DNA of 64,000 bases, taken from contig JBOFHK010000022.1 of NCBI GenBank assembly GCA_051649605.1, positions 1-64,000 on the forward strand, given 5' to 3'. A program made the translations under genes and the position numbers. Position 1 is the stretch's first letter. Every line of letters begins with the position of its first letter. The notes under the pieces were generated by a model that had not been told where the DNA came from, made no database searches, and saw only the letters and a program-made list of their open reading frames with translations. Positions 1 through 9,209 of the stretch are shown in pieces. This DNA comes from Brevinema_A sp051649605 (GTDB lineage Bacteria > Spirochaetota > Brevinematia > Brevinematales > Brevinemataceae).

Positions 1-139
1 TGCTATCCTCGATCGTTTTGATGCTCTCTGTAATGATATTTCTGAGGGACTACCCGCGGAAATTAAAGCACGGCAACAGCAATACGAATATTATCGAGAG
101 AAGCTCTTAACATTTAATAAAAAGGAAATTGCGGGATAA
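1..139 (+). CDS. hsdS: Type I restriction specificity subunit HsdS, C-terminal end (partial)
   Basis: The first 139 bases read in frame from base 2 as the last 45 codons of a protein containing LDRFDALCNDISEGLPAE followed by RQQQYEYYREKLLTF. This is the hallmark of the C-terminal coiled coil and tail of HsdS, the DNA-recognition subunit of type I restriction-modification enzymes. The stop overlaps the hsdR start (TAATG), so the two are translationally coupled. The target-recognition domains and hsdM must lie upstream of the window. The assignment rests on this conserved tail alone. Confidence 0.85.
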   Translation, partial: AILDRFDALCNDISEGLPAEIKARQQQYEYYREKLLTFNKKEIAG

Positions 140-3100
140 TGACAGAATACCATCCAATAGCCGAATTCAATAAATTTATCATCCTAGATCATTACGAAAA
201 AATCAATCAAAAAGGTGCAGCTTATCAAAGCGAAGCCGACCTAGAACGTGAGCTGATAAACGATTTAAGCAATCAAGGTTATGAATACCTAAAGAATCTC
301 ACCACCCCAAAAGATATGCTCGACAACGCCCGCACACAACTTCAAAAACTCAATGAAATCGAATTTTCTAACTCTGAATGGATACGATTTTGTGAAGAAT
401 ACTTCGATAAACCCAATGACAACCACCTAGATAAAACTTACAAAATCCACGATGAGTATATCCATGGCTTTACCTTTGATAACAAACACCAAAAAAATAT
501 TTATCTAGTCAACAAAAAAAATATCAGCAAAAATACATTACAAGTAATCTCCCAATTTGAACAAAAAGGCACCCACGCCAATAGATATGACGTGTCCATT
601 CTCGTAAATGGTTTACCTCTCATCCATATCGAACTTAAAAAACGTGGTATGCCCATTCGTGAAGCCTTCAACCAAATCCATCGTTACAGTAAAGAAAGCT
701 TTAACTCTGAAAATTCTCTCTATAAGTACCTACAAATTTTTGTTATATCCAATGGTACAGATACTCGTTATTTTGCTAACACTACAAAACGAGATAAAAA
801 TAGTTTTGATTTTACGATAAACTGGGCAGATGTTAAAAATAATTGTATCCAAGACCTCAAAGATTTTACAGCAACTTTCTTCCAAAGAGACACCATACTT
901 AAAGTATTATTACACTTTTCTGTTTTTGATGTCAATAAGAATTTACTCATTATGCGACCCTATCAAATCGCTGCCACCGAAAGGATCTTATGGAAAATCA
1001 ATAGTTGCTATCAATCAAAAAAAAACAAATCCCCTGGAAATGGTGGGTATATTTGGCATACAACTGGCTCTGGCAAGACATTAACCAGCTTTAAAGCCGC
1101 ACATCTGGCTACGGAGCTTGAATTTATTGATAAAGTATTTTTCGTCGTTGATAGAAAAGATCTAGACTATCAAACCATGAAAGAATACCAACGATTTTCT
1201 CCTGATAGTGTTAGTGGTTCGGATAATACCGCAGGCCTGAAAAAAAATATCAAAAAAGACGACAATAAAATCATTGTAACAACTATTCAAAAACTTAATA
1301 AATTAATAAAATATGAAAACGATTTGCCCATTTACCAAAAATCAGTCATTTTTATTTTTGATGAGTGTCATCGCTCTCAATTTGGCGAAGCACAAAAAAA
1401 TATCTCTCAGAAATTCAAACAATATTATCAATTCGGATTTACAGGTACTCCTATATTTCCAGAAAATGCTCATGGTGCTCAAACAACCGCTTCCGTATTT
1501 GGAGACAACTTGCATTCTTATGTTATTACCGACGCCATTAGAGACAACAAAGTTCTTAAATTTAAAGTTGATTATAACGATGTTCGACCACAGTTTAAAA
1601 CTATTGAAAATGAACAAGATGAACAGAAACTTTCGTCAATCGAAGCAAGAAAAGCATTACTCCACCCCCAAAGAATTACAACGATCTCTCAATATATCCT
1701 TAATAATTTCAAAATTAAAACAATGAATAGTTTTAATGCAATTTTTGCCGTCAGTAATATAGAAGCAGCAAAGCTTTACTATGAATCATTAAATAACTTA
1801 CAACAAAATAAAGAAAAACCTCTAAAAATTGCAACGATTTTTTCTTTTGCCGCTAATGAAGAGCAATATAGTATTGGAGAAATTTCTGACGAAACCTTTG
1901 AACCTTCAGCAATGAATAGCACTGCAAAAGAATTTTTAACTTCTGCAATCAATGATTATAATACTCTCTTCAAAACAAATTTCAGTGTCGACAGTGAATC
2001 TTTTCAAAATTATTATAAAGATATTGCTAATCGTATGAAAAAGACAGAAATTAATCTCTTAATCGTCGTAGGAATGTTTTTAACAGGATTTGATGCGCCA
2101 ACCTTAAATACTTTATTTGTAGATAAAAATCTTCGCTATCATGGTCTAATACAAGCATTTTCAAGAACAAATCGTATCCTTGACGCAACAAAAGCCTTTG
2201 GTAATATTGTAACTTTTAGAAATTTGGAACAAGCAACCATCGATGCTATTACACTTTTTGGTAATACTGATGCCCAAAATATCATCCTTGAAAAAAGTTA
2301 CACAGAATACTTAAAAGGTTTTACCGATATATCTACTGGTAAAGTGCAGCTTGGTTATATTAATATAGTAAACGAATTAAATACTCGATTTCCTAATATT
2401 GATAATATTACACTTGAAGTAGATAAAAAAGATTTTGTTAAACTTTTTGGTGAATATTTAAATATTGAGAATATACTGCAAAATTACGATGAGTTTTCAA
2501 AATTAAAAGCGTTACAATTACTAGATCTTAATAATGAACAGGCTCTTAATGATTTCAAAGCTACTTACCACATAAGTGATGATAAAGAGATTACCACTAT
2601 GCAAGAAATCACAATACTAGAAGATAGACAAACTCAAGATTATCGATCTGTGTATAATGATATTCATGATTGGTTTAAACAAGAAAAAATAGGAACAGAA
2701 GAATCTACAGTTTATTGGGATGATATTGTATTTGAAGTAGATCTTTTGAGTTCACAAGAGATAAATCAGGACTACATTATTGAACTGATTTTTGAAAAAA
2801 AACACATACAAGATAAAGAAAGTTTAATTAACGATATACGCCGTTTAATTCGTTCTAGTGTTAGCAATCGTGCAAAAGAAAGCTTAATAATTGATTTTAT
2901 CAATCAGGCAAATTTAGATAAAATTGAAGATAAAGCAAGTATAATAGAGGATTTTTATACATTTGCTAAGGAAGAGCAAAAACGAGAAATTGAAGCGTTA
3001 ATTAGTTCCGAGAAACTCAACGGAGAAGCAACATATAGATATATAAAAGCTTCTTTAAAAAGAGAACATGCCAGTGAAAATGGAACCGAGCTGAATGCAA

Positions 3101-3213
3101 CCCTTCCCAAAATGAGCCCTCTCGACCCCGACTATTTAACAAAAAAACAGAAAGTTTTTCAGAAAATATCAAAATTTGTAGATAAGTTTAAAGGTATTGG
3201 CGGAGCATTATAA
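139..3213 (+). CDS. hsdR: Type I restriction endonuclease subunit HsdR
   Basis: This 1024-residue protein is the motor and nuclease subunit of a type I restriction enzyme. An N-terminal RecB-like PD-(D/E)xK nuclease is visible: the D of NRYDVSILVNG near residue 150 and IELKK near 163-167. Next come superfamily 2 helicase motifs: Walker A HTTGSGKT near 306-313, DECHRSQ near 407-413 and TGTP shortly after. Length is normal for HsdR. It overlaps the hsdS stop by one base. Known HsdR proteins translocate DNA and cut far from the recognition site when the DNA is unmethylated. All visible motifs are intact, so an active enzyme is likely. Confidence 0.95.
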   Translation: MTEYHPIAEFNKFIILDHYEKINQKGAAYQSEADLERELINDLSNQGYEYLKNLTTPKDMLDNARTQLQKLNEIEFSNSEWIRFCEEYFDKPNDNHLDKTYKIHDEYIHGFTFDNKHQKNIYLVNKKNISKNTLQVISQFEQKGTHANRYDVSILVNGLPLIHIELKKRGMPIREAFNQIHRYSKESFNSENSLYKYLQIFVISNGTDTRYFANTTKRDKNSFDFTINWADVKNNCIQDLKDFTATFFQRDTILKVLLHFSVFDVNKNLLIMRPYQIAATERILWKINSCYQSKKNKSPGNGGYIWHTTGSGKTLTSFKAAHLATELEFIDKVFFVVDRKDLDYQTMKEYQRFSPDSVSGSDNTAGLKKNIKKDDNKIIVTTIQKLNKLIKYENDLPIYQKSVIFIFDECHRSQFGEAQKNISQKFKQYYQFGFTGTPIFPENAHGAQTTASVFGDNLHSYVITDAIRDNKVLKFKVDYNDVRPQFKTIENEQDEQKLSSIEARKALLHPQRITTISQYILNNFKIKTMNSFNAIFAVSNIEAAKLYYESLNNLQQNKEKPLKIATIFSFAANEEQYSIGEISDETFEPSAMNSTAKEFLTSAINDYNTLFKTNFSVDSESFQNYYKDIANRMKKTEINLLIVVGMFLTGFDAPTLNTLFVDKNLRYHGLIQAFSRTNRILDATKAFGNIVTFRNLEQATIDAITLFGNTDAQNIILEKSYTEYLKGFTDISTGKVQLGYINIVNELNTRFPNIDNITLEVDKKDFVKLFGEYLNIENILQNYDEFSKLKALQLLDLNNEQALNDFKATYHISDDKEITTMQEITILEDRQTQDYRSVYNDIHDWFKQEKIGTEESTVYWDDIVFEVDLLSSQEINQDYIIELIFEKKHIQDKESLINDIRRLIRSSVSNRAKESLIIDFINQANLDKIEDKASIIEDFYTFAKEEQKREIEALISSEKLNGEATYRYIKASLKREHASENGTELNATLPKMSPLDPDYLTKKQKVFQKISKFVDKFKGIGGAL

Positions 3214-3228
3214 ATTTAAACTCAAAAA

Positions 3229-3281
3229 TATACCCGTTCATAAAATTGTAAATGATATTTACAATTTTATGAACGGGTATA
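3229..3281. terminator. Long perfect inverted repeat between hsdR and the nucleoside transporter gene
   Basis: Two perfectly complementary 25-base arms (3229-3253 and 3257-3281) are separated by the 3-base loop GAT. It lies between two convergent genes, hsdR on plus and a nucleoside transporter on minus. No clear T-run follows on either strand, so it may be a bidirectional stop or RNA-stabilising hairpin rather than a textbook intrinsic terminator. Confidence 0.55.
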
Positions 3282-3339
3282 AATTATTTATTGATAATAA
3301 GATATACACTATAAAAATTTTAACTTTACAGGGATTCTT

Positions 3340-4956
3340 TTAAGAGAAAAATAGAGACACAAACGATGCGGTCATAAACGAAGCAAAAGCTCCCGCTAAG
3401 AGACCTTTAATTCCATATTTAATAAAGTCGTTTTTTCGTTCTGGTACTACCCCTGTAATCACCCCTATTAAAATACCTAAAGAACCAATATTCGCAAAAC
3501 CACATAACGCATAGCTAGCAATAGCAATAGATTTATCCGTCAAAAGACCTTGATTAATAAAATCTAACATTTTGGTATACGCTACCGCTTCATTAATTGC
3601 GACTTTTAGACCTAATAATTCTCCTACCAAAAACACATCAGACATAGGGGTTCCCAAGATCCATGCGAAAGGTACGCCTAAATAAGCAAATAGCTGATCA
3701 ACACTAGAAGGGACGATCCCTTTGAAAGATTCTCCAATAGGTACAGGAATATATCCTAAAATATTAGGAAGTGCATAACCATCAATATAACTATCTAAAA
3801 ATACAAAACCAAGATTAACGAGTTGAATTAACGATAAAAATCCCATAATCATAACCGTTATAATCGCACCACTACGCATCCCAATAAGAATACCATCACT
3901 AGCAGCTCCTAAGAGATTGCTGGATGTTTTTTCGAGCTGTCCGCTAACTTCTATTCCTAGCGTTTCGGGGTTTTCTGTTTCTGGGCAAAGAATTTTTGCA
4001 ATACAAATCGCAGCTGGTGTACTCATCACACTAGCAGCTAAGAGGTATTCTGCAGGAATACCAGCATTGATAAAGATAGCCATCGTCCCTCCAGCAATGG
4101 TAGCCAATCCTGATACAATAATGGTAACTATCTCTGATTGAGTTACATTTGGGAGATAACGTCGAACCAAGAGCGGAGATGCCTGCATACTTAAGAAAAT
4201 ATTAGCAGTTGCTATTAACGACTCTATACCGCTAATAGGTTTGACCTTAAATCGTGTCATATTCCATGATATATATCGAGCCATTGCATTAACAATTGCC
4301 GTCGTAATCCCTAGATAGTCAAATATAGACATCACAGAGGCAAAAAATACTGTAGAAGAAATGATCGATAAAGCAAATACAAATCCATTCTCTGTCATTA
4401 ATTTACCAAAAACAAAAATCCCCCCAGCTCTATTAGAATTTAAAAATGCTGTAATTCCATCTGAAGCACTTTGTATTAGATCAGCCCCTGTAATATTTTG
4501 ACCTATTACTAGTCCAGATGATAACACAATAAAGATGATTCCAAACATATTACCGTACTGATATTGGGGTATAAATTTAAAACGCATTGTTTTCGTAACT
4601 AGATATAAGACAAAACTGATAATACAGAGTTGATAGAGAATGTAGGTAATTCCAAACTGTTGTTCTATAAGTCCTAATATACTTACTAAAGTAACATATA
4701 TGATTAGAAACCCTAGCGTTTTTATTACAGAATTGTTTTTATTCTTATTGATACGCCAAATATTATATGCAAAAATACTATACAATATCATTAATAGAGC
4801 TATTTTCCCGAAAATATCTGTTTTTAAAACAGTAAGTGCCAAGAGAAACTGTACTCCTACCCCCCACAAAACCTGACCCCAAGAAATTTTCTTTTTATGT
4901 TCTGATAATAAAAATGTTATTCCTAGTAACACGCATAACCCAAATAACGCCTGCAT
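3340..4956 (-). CDS. Concentrative nucleoside transporter (CNT/NupC family)
   Basis: This 538-residue multi-pass membrane protein has the two CNT signatures: MQASPLLVRRYLP near residue 250, where the family has an QTExPLxxRPYL-like segment, and ALCGFANIGSLGI near 484. CNT proteins bring nucleosides into the cell with a Na+ or H+ gradient. Bacterial NupC proteins are usually about 400 residues. The extra length here is a longer N-terminal membrane region of about 120 residues. The next minus-strand gene upstream is a purine-nucleoside-type deaminase, consistent with a nucleoside salvage pair, although about 200 bases separate them and they may be transcribed independently. Confidence 0.88.
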   Translation of the reverse strand: MQALFGLCVLLGITFLLSEHKKKISWGQVLWGVGVQFLLALTVLKTDIFGKIALLMILYSIFAYNIWRINKNKNNSVIKTLGFLIIYVTLVSILGLIEQQFGITYILYQLCIISFVLYLVTKTMRFKFIPQYQYGNMFGIIFIVLSSGLVIGQNITGADLIQSASDGITAFLNSNRAGGIFVFGKLMTENGFVFALSIISSTVFFASVMSIFDYLGITTAIVNAMARYISWNMTRFKVKPISGIESLIATANIFLSMQASPLLVRRYLPNVTQSEIVTIIVSGLATIAGGTMAIFINAGIPAEYLLAASVMSTPAAICIAKILCPETENPETLGIEVSGQLEKTSSNLLGAASDGILIGMRSGAIITVMIMGFLSLIQLVNLGFVFLDSYIDGYALPNILGYIPVPIGESFKGIVPSSVDQLFAYLGVPFAWILGTPMSDVFLVGELLGLKVAINEAVAYTKMLDFINQGLLTDKSIAIASYALCGFANIGSLGILIGVITGVVPERKNDFIKYGIKGLLAGAFASFMTASFVSLFFS

Positions 4957-4980
4957 ATTTTCTCCTATTTACTCTACAAT

Positions 4981-4998
4981 ATAACAATAGCTTGTTAT
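4981..4998. promoter_or_regulatory. Dyad upstream of the nucleoside transporter gene
   Basis: ATAACAATAGCTTGTTAT has 7-base inverted arms around a 4-base centre and lies about 25 bases upstream of the transporter start. Position and symmetry suggest a repressor site. No regulator gene is adjacent, so this is only a candidate. Confidence 0.3.
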
Positions 4999-5162
4999 GA
5001 ATCGTCTATTGAATTTCTTTAATTAATATTCTAATCATTGTTTATAGGCAATCTAGTTACTATTAAAAGTATTCAAAAGACTCGAACGATTTAATAGAAT
5101 CACTGATAATACTCTATAGAACAGATTTTTTAATAGTATCTCCACACTTTCCTCCACCGAAG

Positions 5163-6479
5163 CTACAATGTAACAACTATTTTAGAGAGTTGGTGAATCA
5201 TTTTTTGAATTTCTTTTTGATAAATTCCCCAATCGCAATTAATAGGAATCCCGTTTTCTGCGACTTTCACTCCATTAACCCATGTTGCTAAGAAAGCTCT
5301 ATCGCTTACCGAAAGTACTAAATTTGAAATCGTATCATAGTTAGGAACTAATCCTGTATTTGTCATATCGAGTAGAGTAAAATCAGCTTTATAACCTTCT
5401 TTAATTTCCCCTCCATGCACTATCGAAAGGGCATCATAGCCACCTTTGGTAGCAAAATGGAATACTTCATTAGATAGAAGGTGAGTCGGATCTAAGCCTC
5501 TTAATTTTGCTAAGACATAAGTATAACTAACAACATCTCTTAGAGAAAGTCTATTTCCGCTTAAAGGCCCGTCCGTTGCTAAGCCTATAGTCATATTGTG
5601 TTGTTTCATATCATAAATAGGAGCAATTCCTTTGCCTCCTTTAGCATTCGCAATAGGACAGTGAGCAATATGAATATGGTGAGCTTGGAGTATCTCTATA
5701 TCTTTTTTTGTTACAAAAATATTATGGGCATAGATAGAGTGATCTCTAATGACTCCATGGCGTTCTAAATAAGCAATAACCGTTTCATTCTCTCTAATAT
5801 CTGAGATAGCATTTATTCTTGCCCATTCGTCTTCAAATTCGGCAACATGCATAGTAACCAGAGCATTGTTCTGATCAGCAGAATTGTTTACTTCTTTTAA
5901 AATATGGGGTTCTACTGTATAAGGAGCATGGGGTGCATAGGCGAATTTAATTAGTTGGTGATTTTTCCATTTTTCTGCAGAACAATGTGCTAGTTCTAAT
6001 CCACCATAACTTTTAGGAGCATCGGGAGCTGGGAAATTAACAATTGTTTGACCTATCACCCCTCGCATACCAAGAACTTCTGCAGCTTTTCCTACCTCAT
6101 CTTCAAAATAGTACATATCACAAAAAGCGGTGATTCCATGGGTAAGCATTTCTTGTAATCCATAGAGACCAGCCAAAAATACTACTTCTGACGATACACA
6201 TTGCTTTTCTAAAGGAAAGAAAAATTTTGTTAATCGATCTCTTCTTCCTTCTCCCAAACCTCGAAATAACGACATAGATGCATGCGTATGAGCATTGACC
6301 ATACCAGGAATCAACAGATTATTATTCCCATCAATAAGCTCTTCTCCTTCGAGTGGGTTAATCTCCGTTTGCGAGATTTTATTAATAATACCGTCAACAA
6401 CCTTTATAGAAGCTCCATTAATAATAGTCCCTTCAAGAGCAGAAACCAAGATACTCACATTTTTAATAATAAACGCCAT
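5163..6479 (-). CDS. mtaD: Amidohydrolase, probable 5'-methylthioadenosine/S-adenosylhomocysteine deaminase
   Basis: This 438-residue TIM-barrel amidohydrolase carries the metal-site residues in family order: HTH in NAHTHASMS near 62-68, a histidine in TMHVAEFEDE near 210, a histidine in IAHCPIANAKGG near 271, and the aspartate of LATDGPLSGN near 301. Members of this ATZ/TRZ-like group deaminate adenosine derivatives such as methylthioadenosine and S-adenosylhomocysteine. The N-terminal and C-terminal composite beta-sandwich segments are present, so it looks full length. The substrate assignment comes from family similarity; guanine or other aminohydrolase activity cannot be excluded. A nucleoside transporter gene follows on the same strand. 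Confidence 0.8.
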   Translation of the reverse strand: MAFIIKNVSILVSALEGTIINGASIKVVDGIINKISQTEINPLEGEELIDGNNNLLIPGMVNAHTHASMSLFRGLGEGRRDRLTKFFFPLEKQCVSSEVVFLAGLYGLQEMLTHGITAFCDMYYFEDEVGKAAEVLGMRGVIGQTIVNFPAPDAPKSYGGLELAHCSAEKWKNHQLIKFAYAPHAPYTVEPHILKEVNNSADQNNALVTMHVAEFEDEWARINAISDIRENETVIAYLERHGVIRDHSIYAHNIFVTKKDIEILQAHHIHIAHCPIANAKGGKGIAPIYDMKQHNMTIGLATDGPLSGNRLSLRDVVSYTYVLAKLRGLDPTHLLSNEVFHFATKGGYDALSIVHGGEIKEGYKADFTLLDMTNTGLVPNYDTISNLVLSVSDRAFLATWVNGVKVAENGIPINCDWGIYQKEIQKMIHQLSKIVVTL

Positions 6480-6504
6480 ATTATATCTCTCCTATTAGAT
6501 ATTT

Positions 6505-6550
6505 AAAAACTCCATAATATAATAATGTATTATTATATTATGGAGTTTTT
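6505..6550 (-). terminator. 22-bp inverted repeat, probable terminator of a small transcript
   Basis: Arms 6505-6526 and 6529-6550 are perfectly complementary, separated by two bases. On the minus strand the right-hand arm ends in TTTTT. It sits just downstream of a small candidate ORF and about 26 bases before the deaminase start, so it could also fold in the deaminase leader. Confidence 0.5.
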
Positions 6551-6628
6551 ATCATAGATATGTAAATTTTTATTTGTATATTGTCGTAAGCAATGTAAAA
6601 AGATACCTTTCTTATTTGAAAAATTCAT
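6533..6628 (-). CDS. Candidate 31-residue small protein
   Basis: A 31-codon ORF starts MNFSNKKGIF and ends DKNSII, with its stop inside the following inverted repeat. An AAGGA sequence lies about 10 bases before the ATG. A promoter-like TTGATT-17-TATAAT (6717-6689) precedes it by about 60 bases and the hairpin at 6505-6550 closes it. This gives a complete small transcription unit between fabI and the deaminase. The peptide has no recognisable domain. The transcript may instead be an untranslated RNA. Confidence 0.35.
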   Translation of the reverse strand: MNFSNKKGIFLHCLRQYTNKNLHIYDKNSII

Positions 6629-6688
6629 CAAATAATCATCCTTTTCTATAGTTGTGTACCATTTTACTTAGTAAGACAATACACAATC

Positions 6689-6717
6689 ATTATACTATAA
6701 CAAGAAATAAAAATCAA
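6689..6717 (-). promoter_or_regulatory. Sigma70-like promoter for the small transcript
   Basis: Read on the minus strand: TTGATT (6717-6712), a 17-base spacer, TATAAT (6694-6689). It points into the small ORF at 6533-6628. Confidence 0.5.
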
Positions 6718-6741
6718 GTCTCATTATGTTATTATAAGATA

Positions 6742-7518
6742 TTATTCAATAAAGCTCGTCCCACAGTGAAATCCACCATCTACAAAAATAACCATACCAG
6801 AAACCATAGTACTAAGATCAGAAGCCAAGTAAACCGAGGTACCTGCAACATCATCTGGTGTAAGATTTCTTTTGATAACCTGAGTCGCTAAAGCTCCCTT
6901 ATACATATCTTTAAATCCTGTAATTCCACGAGCCGCAAGGGTGTTAATCGGGCCAGGAGAAACAGAGTTAACACGGATATTTTTAGCTCCCAACTCTAAG
7001 GCCAAATACCGAACAATAGATTCCAAGGAAGCCTTAGCAACTCCCATAGCATTATAATTAGGCATGGCACGAGTAGAACCAATATAGGTCAAGGCCTGAA
7101 TAGAACCACCTTCTCTTTTTTCCATCAGAGGTGCAGCATATCGTGCTAAACTGATTAAAGTATATGCAGAAATCTGTTGTGCCAATAAAAATCCTTCTTC
7201 AGAAGACTCTGTAATCCCTCCTGTTAATTCTTCTTTTTTTGCAAAGGCAATCGCATGAACTAAAGAATCCAAACCCTTATATTTTTTATCGATAGCTTCG
7301 AACATTGCTTGAATTTGATCTTCTTTAGTCGCATCTACTTCATAAAGATCTTGTATTCCTAGCTCTTGAGCAATTTTTTCTACTCGATCTTTTAGCCCAG
7401 CTTGATAACTAAGAATAACATCAGCTCCTTGCTCTTTGAATTGTTTAGCAATCGCATAAGCAATAGAACGTTCATTAACAACACCTGTAACAAGTGCTAC
7501 CTTACCTTTTAAAACCAT
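6742..7518 (-). CDS. fabI: Enoyl-[acyl-carrier-protein] reductase FabI
   Basis: This 258-residue short-chain dehydrogenase has FabI-specific features: GVVNERSIAYAIAK in the nucleotide-binding region near residue 12, where the family has a GxxxxxSIAxxIA pattern, and the Y-x6-K site in NYNAMGVAKASLE near residues 154-161. RVNSVSPGPINTLAARGI follows. FabI catalyses the last, NADH-dependent step of each elongation round in type II fatty-acid synthesis. Length and all landmarks match the E. coli type. The gene has its own promoter-proximal 32-bp palindrome (7540-7571), and is preceded on the same strand by trxA. Confidence 0.94.
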   Translation of the reverse strand: MVLKGKVALVTGVVNERSIAYAIAKQFKEQGADVILSYQAGLKDRVEKIAQELGIQDLYEVDATKEDQIQAMFEAIDKKYKGLDSLVHAIAFAKKEELTGGITESSEEGFLLAQQISAYTLISLARYAAPLMEKREGGSIQALTYIGSTRAMPNYNAMGVAKASLESIVRYLALELGAKNIRVNSVSPGPINTLAARGITGFKDMYKGALATQVIKRNLTPDDVAGTSVYLASDLSTMVSGMVIFVDGGFHCGTSFIE

Positions 7519-7539
7519 ATGTATCTCCTTACTATTTAA

Positions 7540-7574
7540 AATAACTAGCTGGAATATTCCAGCTAGTTATTATA
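7540..7574 (-). promoter_or_regulatory. 32-bp perfect palindrome overlapping a -10 element upstream of fabI
   Basis: Bases 7540-7571 form a loop-free perfect palindrome with core CTGGAATATTCCAG. A TATAAT (7574-7569 on the minus strand) overlaps its upstream edge, so transcription would start inside it. A palindrome without a loop in this position looks more like a dimeric repressor site than a terminator. The -35 is poor, which would fit regulated expression. Confidence 0.5.
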
Positions 7575-7618
7575 ACATATAAATAAAAAAAATAAAATAT
7601 CTTTTGATAATTATATTC

Positions 7619-7945
7619 TTATAGGACTTCCGCAACAAATGCTTTTAGCTGTGCCAAAGACATCGCTCCAGTAGTGTTTTTAACAACTTTCCCATCTTTA
7701 AAAAGCATTAACGAAGGGATACTAGAAACTTGAAATTTTGCAGCACTTTCAGGGCATTCATCTACATCACATTTAACAACTTTAAGTTTGCCTTCATATT
7801 CTTTGGCAATTTGTTCGATAAAAGGTCCAATCATTCGACAAGGGGCACACCACGTTGCCCAAAAATCGACAAATACTGGTATGTTAGATTTTAATACTTC
7901 ATTGTCAAAGTGCTGATCATTTCCTTTGATAACTTTTTCTGACAT
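7619..7945 (-). CDS. trxA: Thioredoxin
   Basis: This 108-residue protein is a full-length cytoplasmic thioredoxin. The active site reads FWATWCAPCRMIGP (cysteines near residues 33 and 36), and the cis-proline lies in SSIPSLMLFKDG. The catalytic dipeptide is Ala-Pro rather than the usual Gly-Pro of CGPC, a variant that occurs in the family. It reduces disulfides in target proteins with electrons from thioredoxin reductase. A good SD (AGGAGG) precedes the ATG. It has its own promoter. Confidence 0.95.
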   Translation of the reverse strand: MSEKVIKGNDQHFDNEVLKSNIPVFVDFWATWCAPCRMIGPFIEQIAKEYEGKLKVVKCDVDECPESAAKFQVSSIPSLMLFKDGKVVKNTTGAMSLAQLKAFVAEVL

Positions 7946-7976
7946 AAATTCCTCCTAGAATCACATATCTTATTTT

Positions 7977-8005
7977 ATTATAGCACAAATATTAATTTCA
8001 TTCAA
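7977..8005 (-). promoter_or_regulatory. trxA promoter
   Basis: On the minus strand TTGAAT (8005-8000), a 17-base spacer and TATAAT (7982-7977) lie about 35 bases before the trxA start. Confidence 0.6.
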
Positions 8006-8115
8006 TAATACTCTGTAGATTAGTTTATTGTATTAACAAGAATAATAATTATGGCAATATTCCCCAATATTCAAAATAAAAGTAAAAAAATTACTCTATT
8101 ATTTTATAGAGATAT

Positions 8116-9036
8116 TTATTGAAAAGGTTTGGTATTACGTTCCCAAAATACTCCTGTATACCCTTGAATATTTTTATTATGCTCTGCCATAGCAAGACGT
8201 TTTAGAGTGACAAGACAGTATTCTCTATTTTGTTCGATACCAGAATACTTTCTATTTAATTTCTTAGCAACAACAGCCGTTGTCCCTGACCCTAAAAAAG
8301 GATCGAAAATAAAATCTCCCTCTTTTGAACTAGCAAGGATTAATTTTGCAATTAGTTTCTCTGGTTTTTGAGTAGGATGTTCGGTATTTTCAGGCATAGA
8401 CCAATAAGGGATAGAAATATCATCCCAAAAATTGGAAGCATAAGTCATCCGAAATTTTCCTTCTTCCGTATTTACCCAATCTTTTGGTTCTCCGTTTTGT
8501 TTATAAGGAGCGAGAACTTTTCGTTTTATTTTTACCGCCTCACTATTAAAATAATATTTTTTTGATAAAGTGGCAAACCAAATATCTTCCATACCATTCT
8601 TCCAATTATGTAATGCCCCTCGCCCTTTTTCTCTTTGCCATGTAATACGATTTTGAATATTGAGATATTTGGATAATACAGTACAAATTGCTTGAGAAGA
8701 TTTCCAATCACAGCAGACATATACAGAAGATTCTTTTTTTAGACAAGGGTAAATCAATGAAAACCAAGACTCTATGTACTCTAAGTATCGGTTTTCTGAT
8801 ATTTTATAAAATTGATTTCCATGGTAGTTTTTGGAAAGATTATACGGAGGATCGATTATTAACAAATCAATAAATTCTTTAGGTAATTTGGGGAGAATCG
8901 CCAAACTGTCTCCCAAAATAATTTTATTGGTAAATTGTTCAAGCCCTAAAGGGGAATTTTCTGTTAAAAGAAACTTTTGTAAAGAAGTTTTTTCTTCTTG
9001 ACTAAGAATAATAGTCTTATTACGGATAGATTTCAT
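8116..9036 (-). CDS. Orphan DNA methyltransferase, beta class
   Basis: This 306-residue enzyme has the catalytic motif IV DPPYNL near residue 62 and the SAM-binding motif I FDPFLGSGTTA near 244, in that order, which defines the beta class of amino-methyltransferases (N6-adenine or N4-cytosine). HPTQKPEKLIAKLI before motif I is also typical. No restriction endonuclease is adjacent, so it may act as an epigenetic orphan methylase or work with a nuclease elsewhere. It lies downstream of the rnf-like operon on the same strand. The recognition sequence cannot be told from sequence alone. Confidence 0.85.
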   Translation of the reverse strand: MKSIRNKTIILSQEEKTSLQKFLLTENSPLGLEQFTNKIILGDSLAILPKLPKEFIDLLIIDPPYNLSKNYHGNQFYKISENRYLEYIESWFSLIYPCLKKESSVYVCCDWKSSQAICTVLSKYLNIQNRITWQREKGRGALHNWKNGMEDIWFATLSKKYYFNSEAVKIKRKVLAPYKQNGEPKDWVNTEEGKFRMTYASNFWDDISIPYWSMPENTEHPTQKPEKLIAKLILASSKEGDFIFDPFLGSGTTAVVAKKLNRKYSGIEQNREYCLVTLKRLAMAEHNKNIQGYTGVFWERNTKPFQ

Positions 9037-9072
9037 TCTTCTACCTTATGATTCTCTCCCTCAAGGGAGGGA

Positions 9073-9209
9073 TTAATACTATTGATTCAAAATTACAATA
9101 ATTTTTTGTGCCACCACTTCTTATATTGGAACAAAGCACTCAACTTCCTTACAATAAGTTAATATTATTGATTCAAAATTGCAATAATTTTTTGTGCCAC
9201 CGCTTCTTT
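9073..9209 (-). repeat. 51-bp direct repeat duplicating the 3' end of the short rnfB
   Basis: Bases 9073-9123 and 9159-9209 match at 48 of 51 positions. The second copy is the end of the short rnfB gene with its stop. The first copy, between rnfB and the methyltransferase, would encode a near-identical tail (VAQKIIVILNQ) but has no open frame upstream. It looks like a remnant of a local duplication. Confidence 0.75.
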
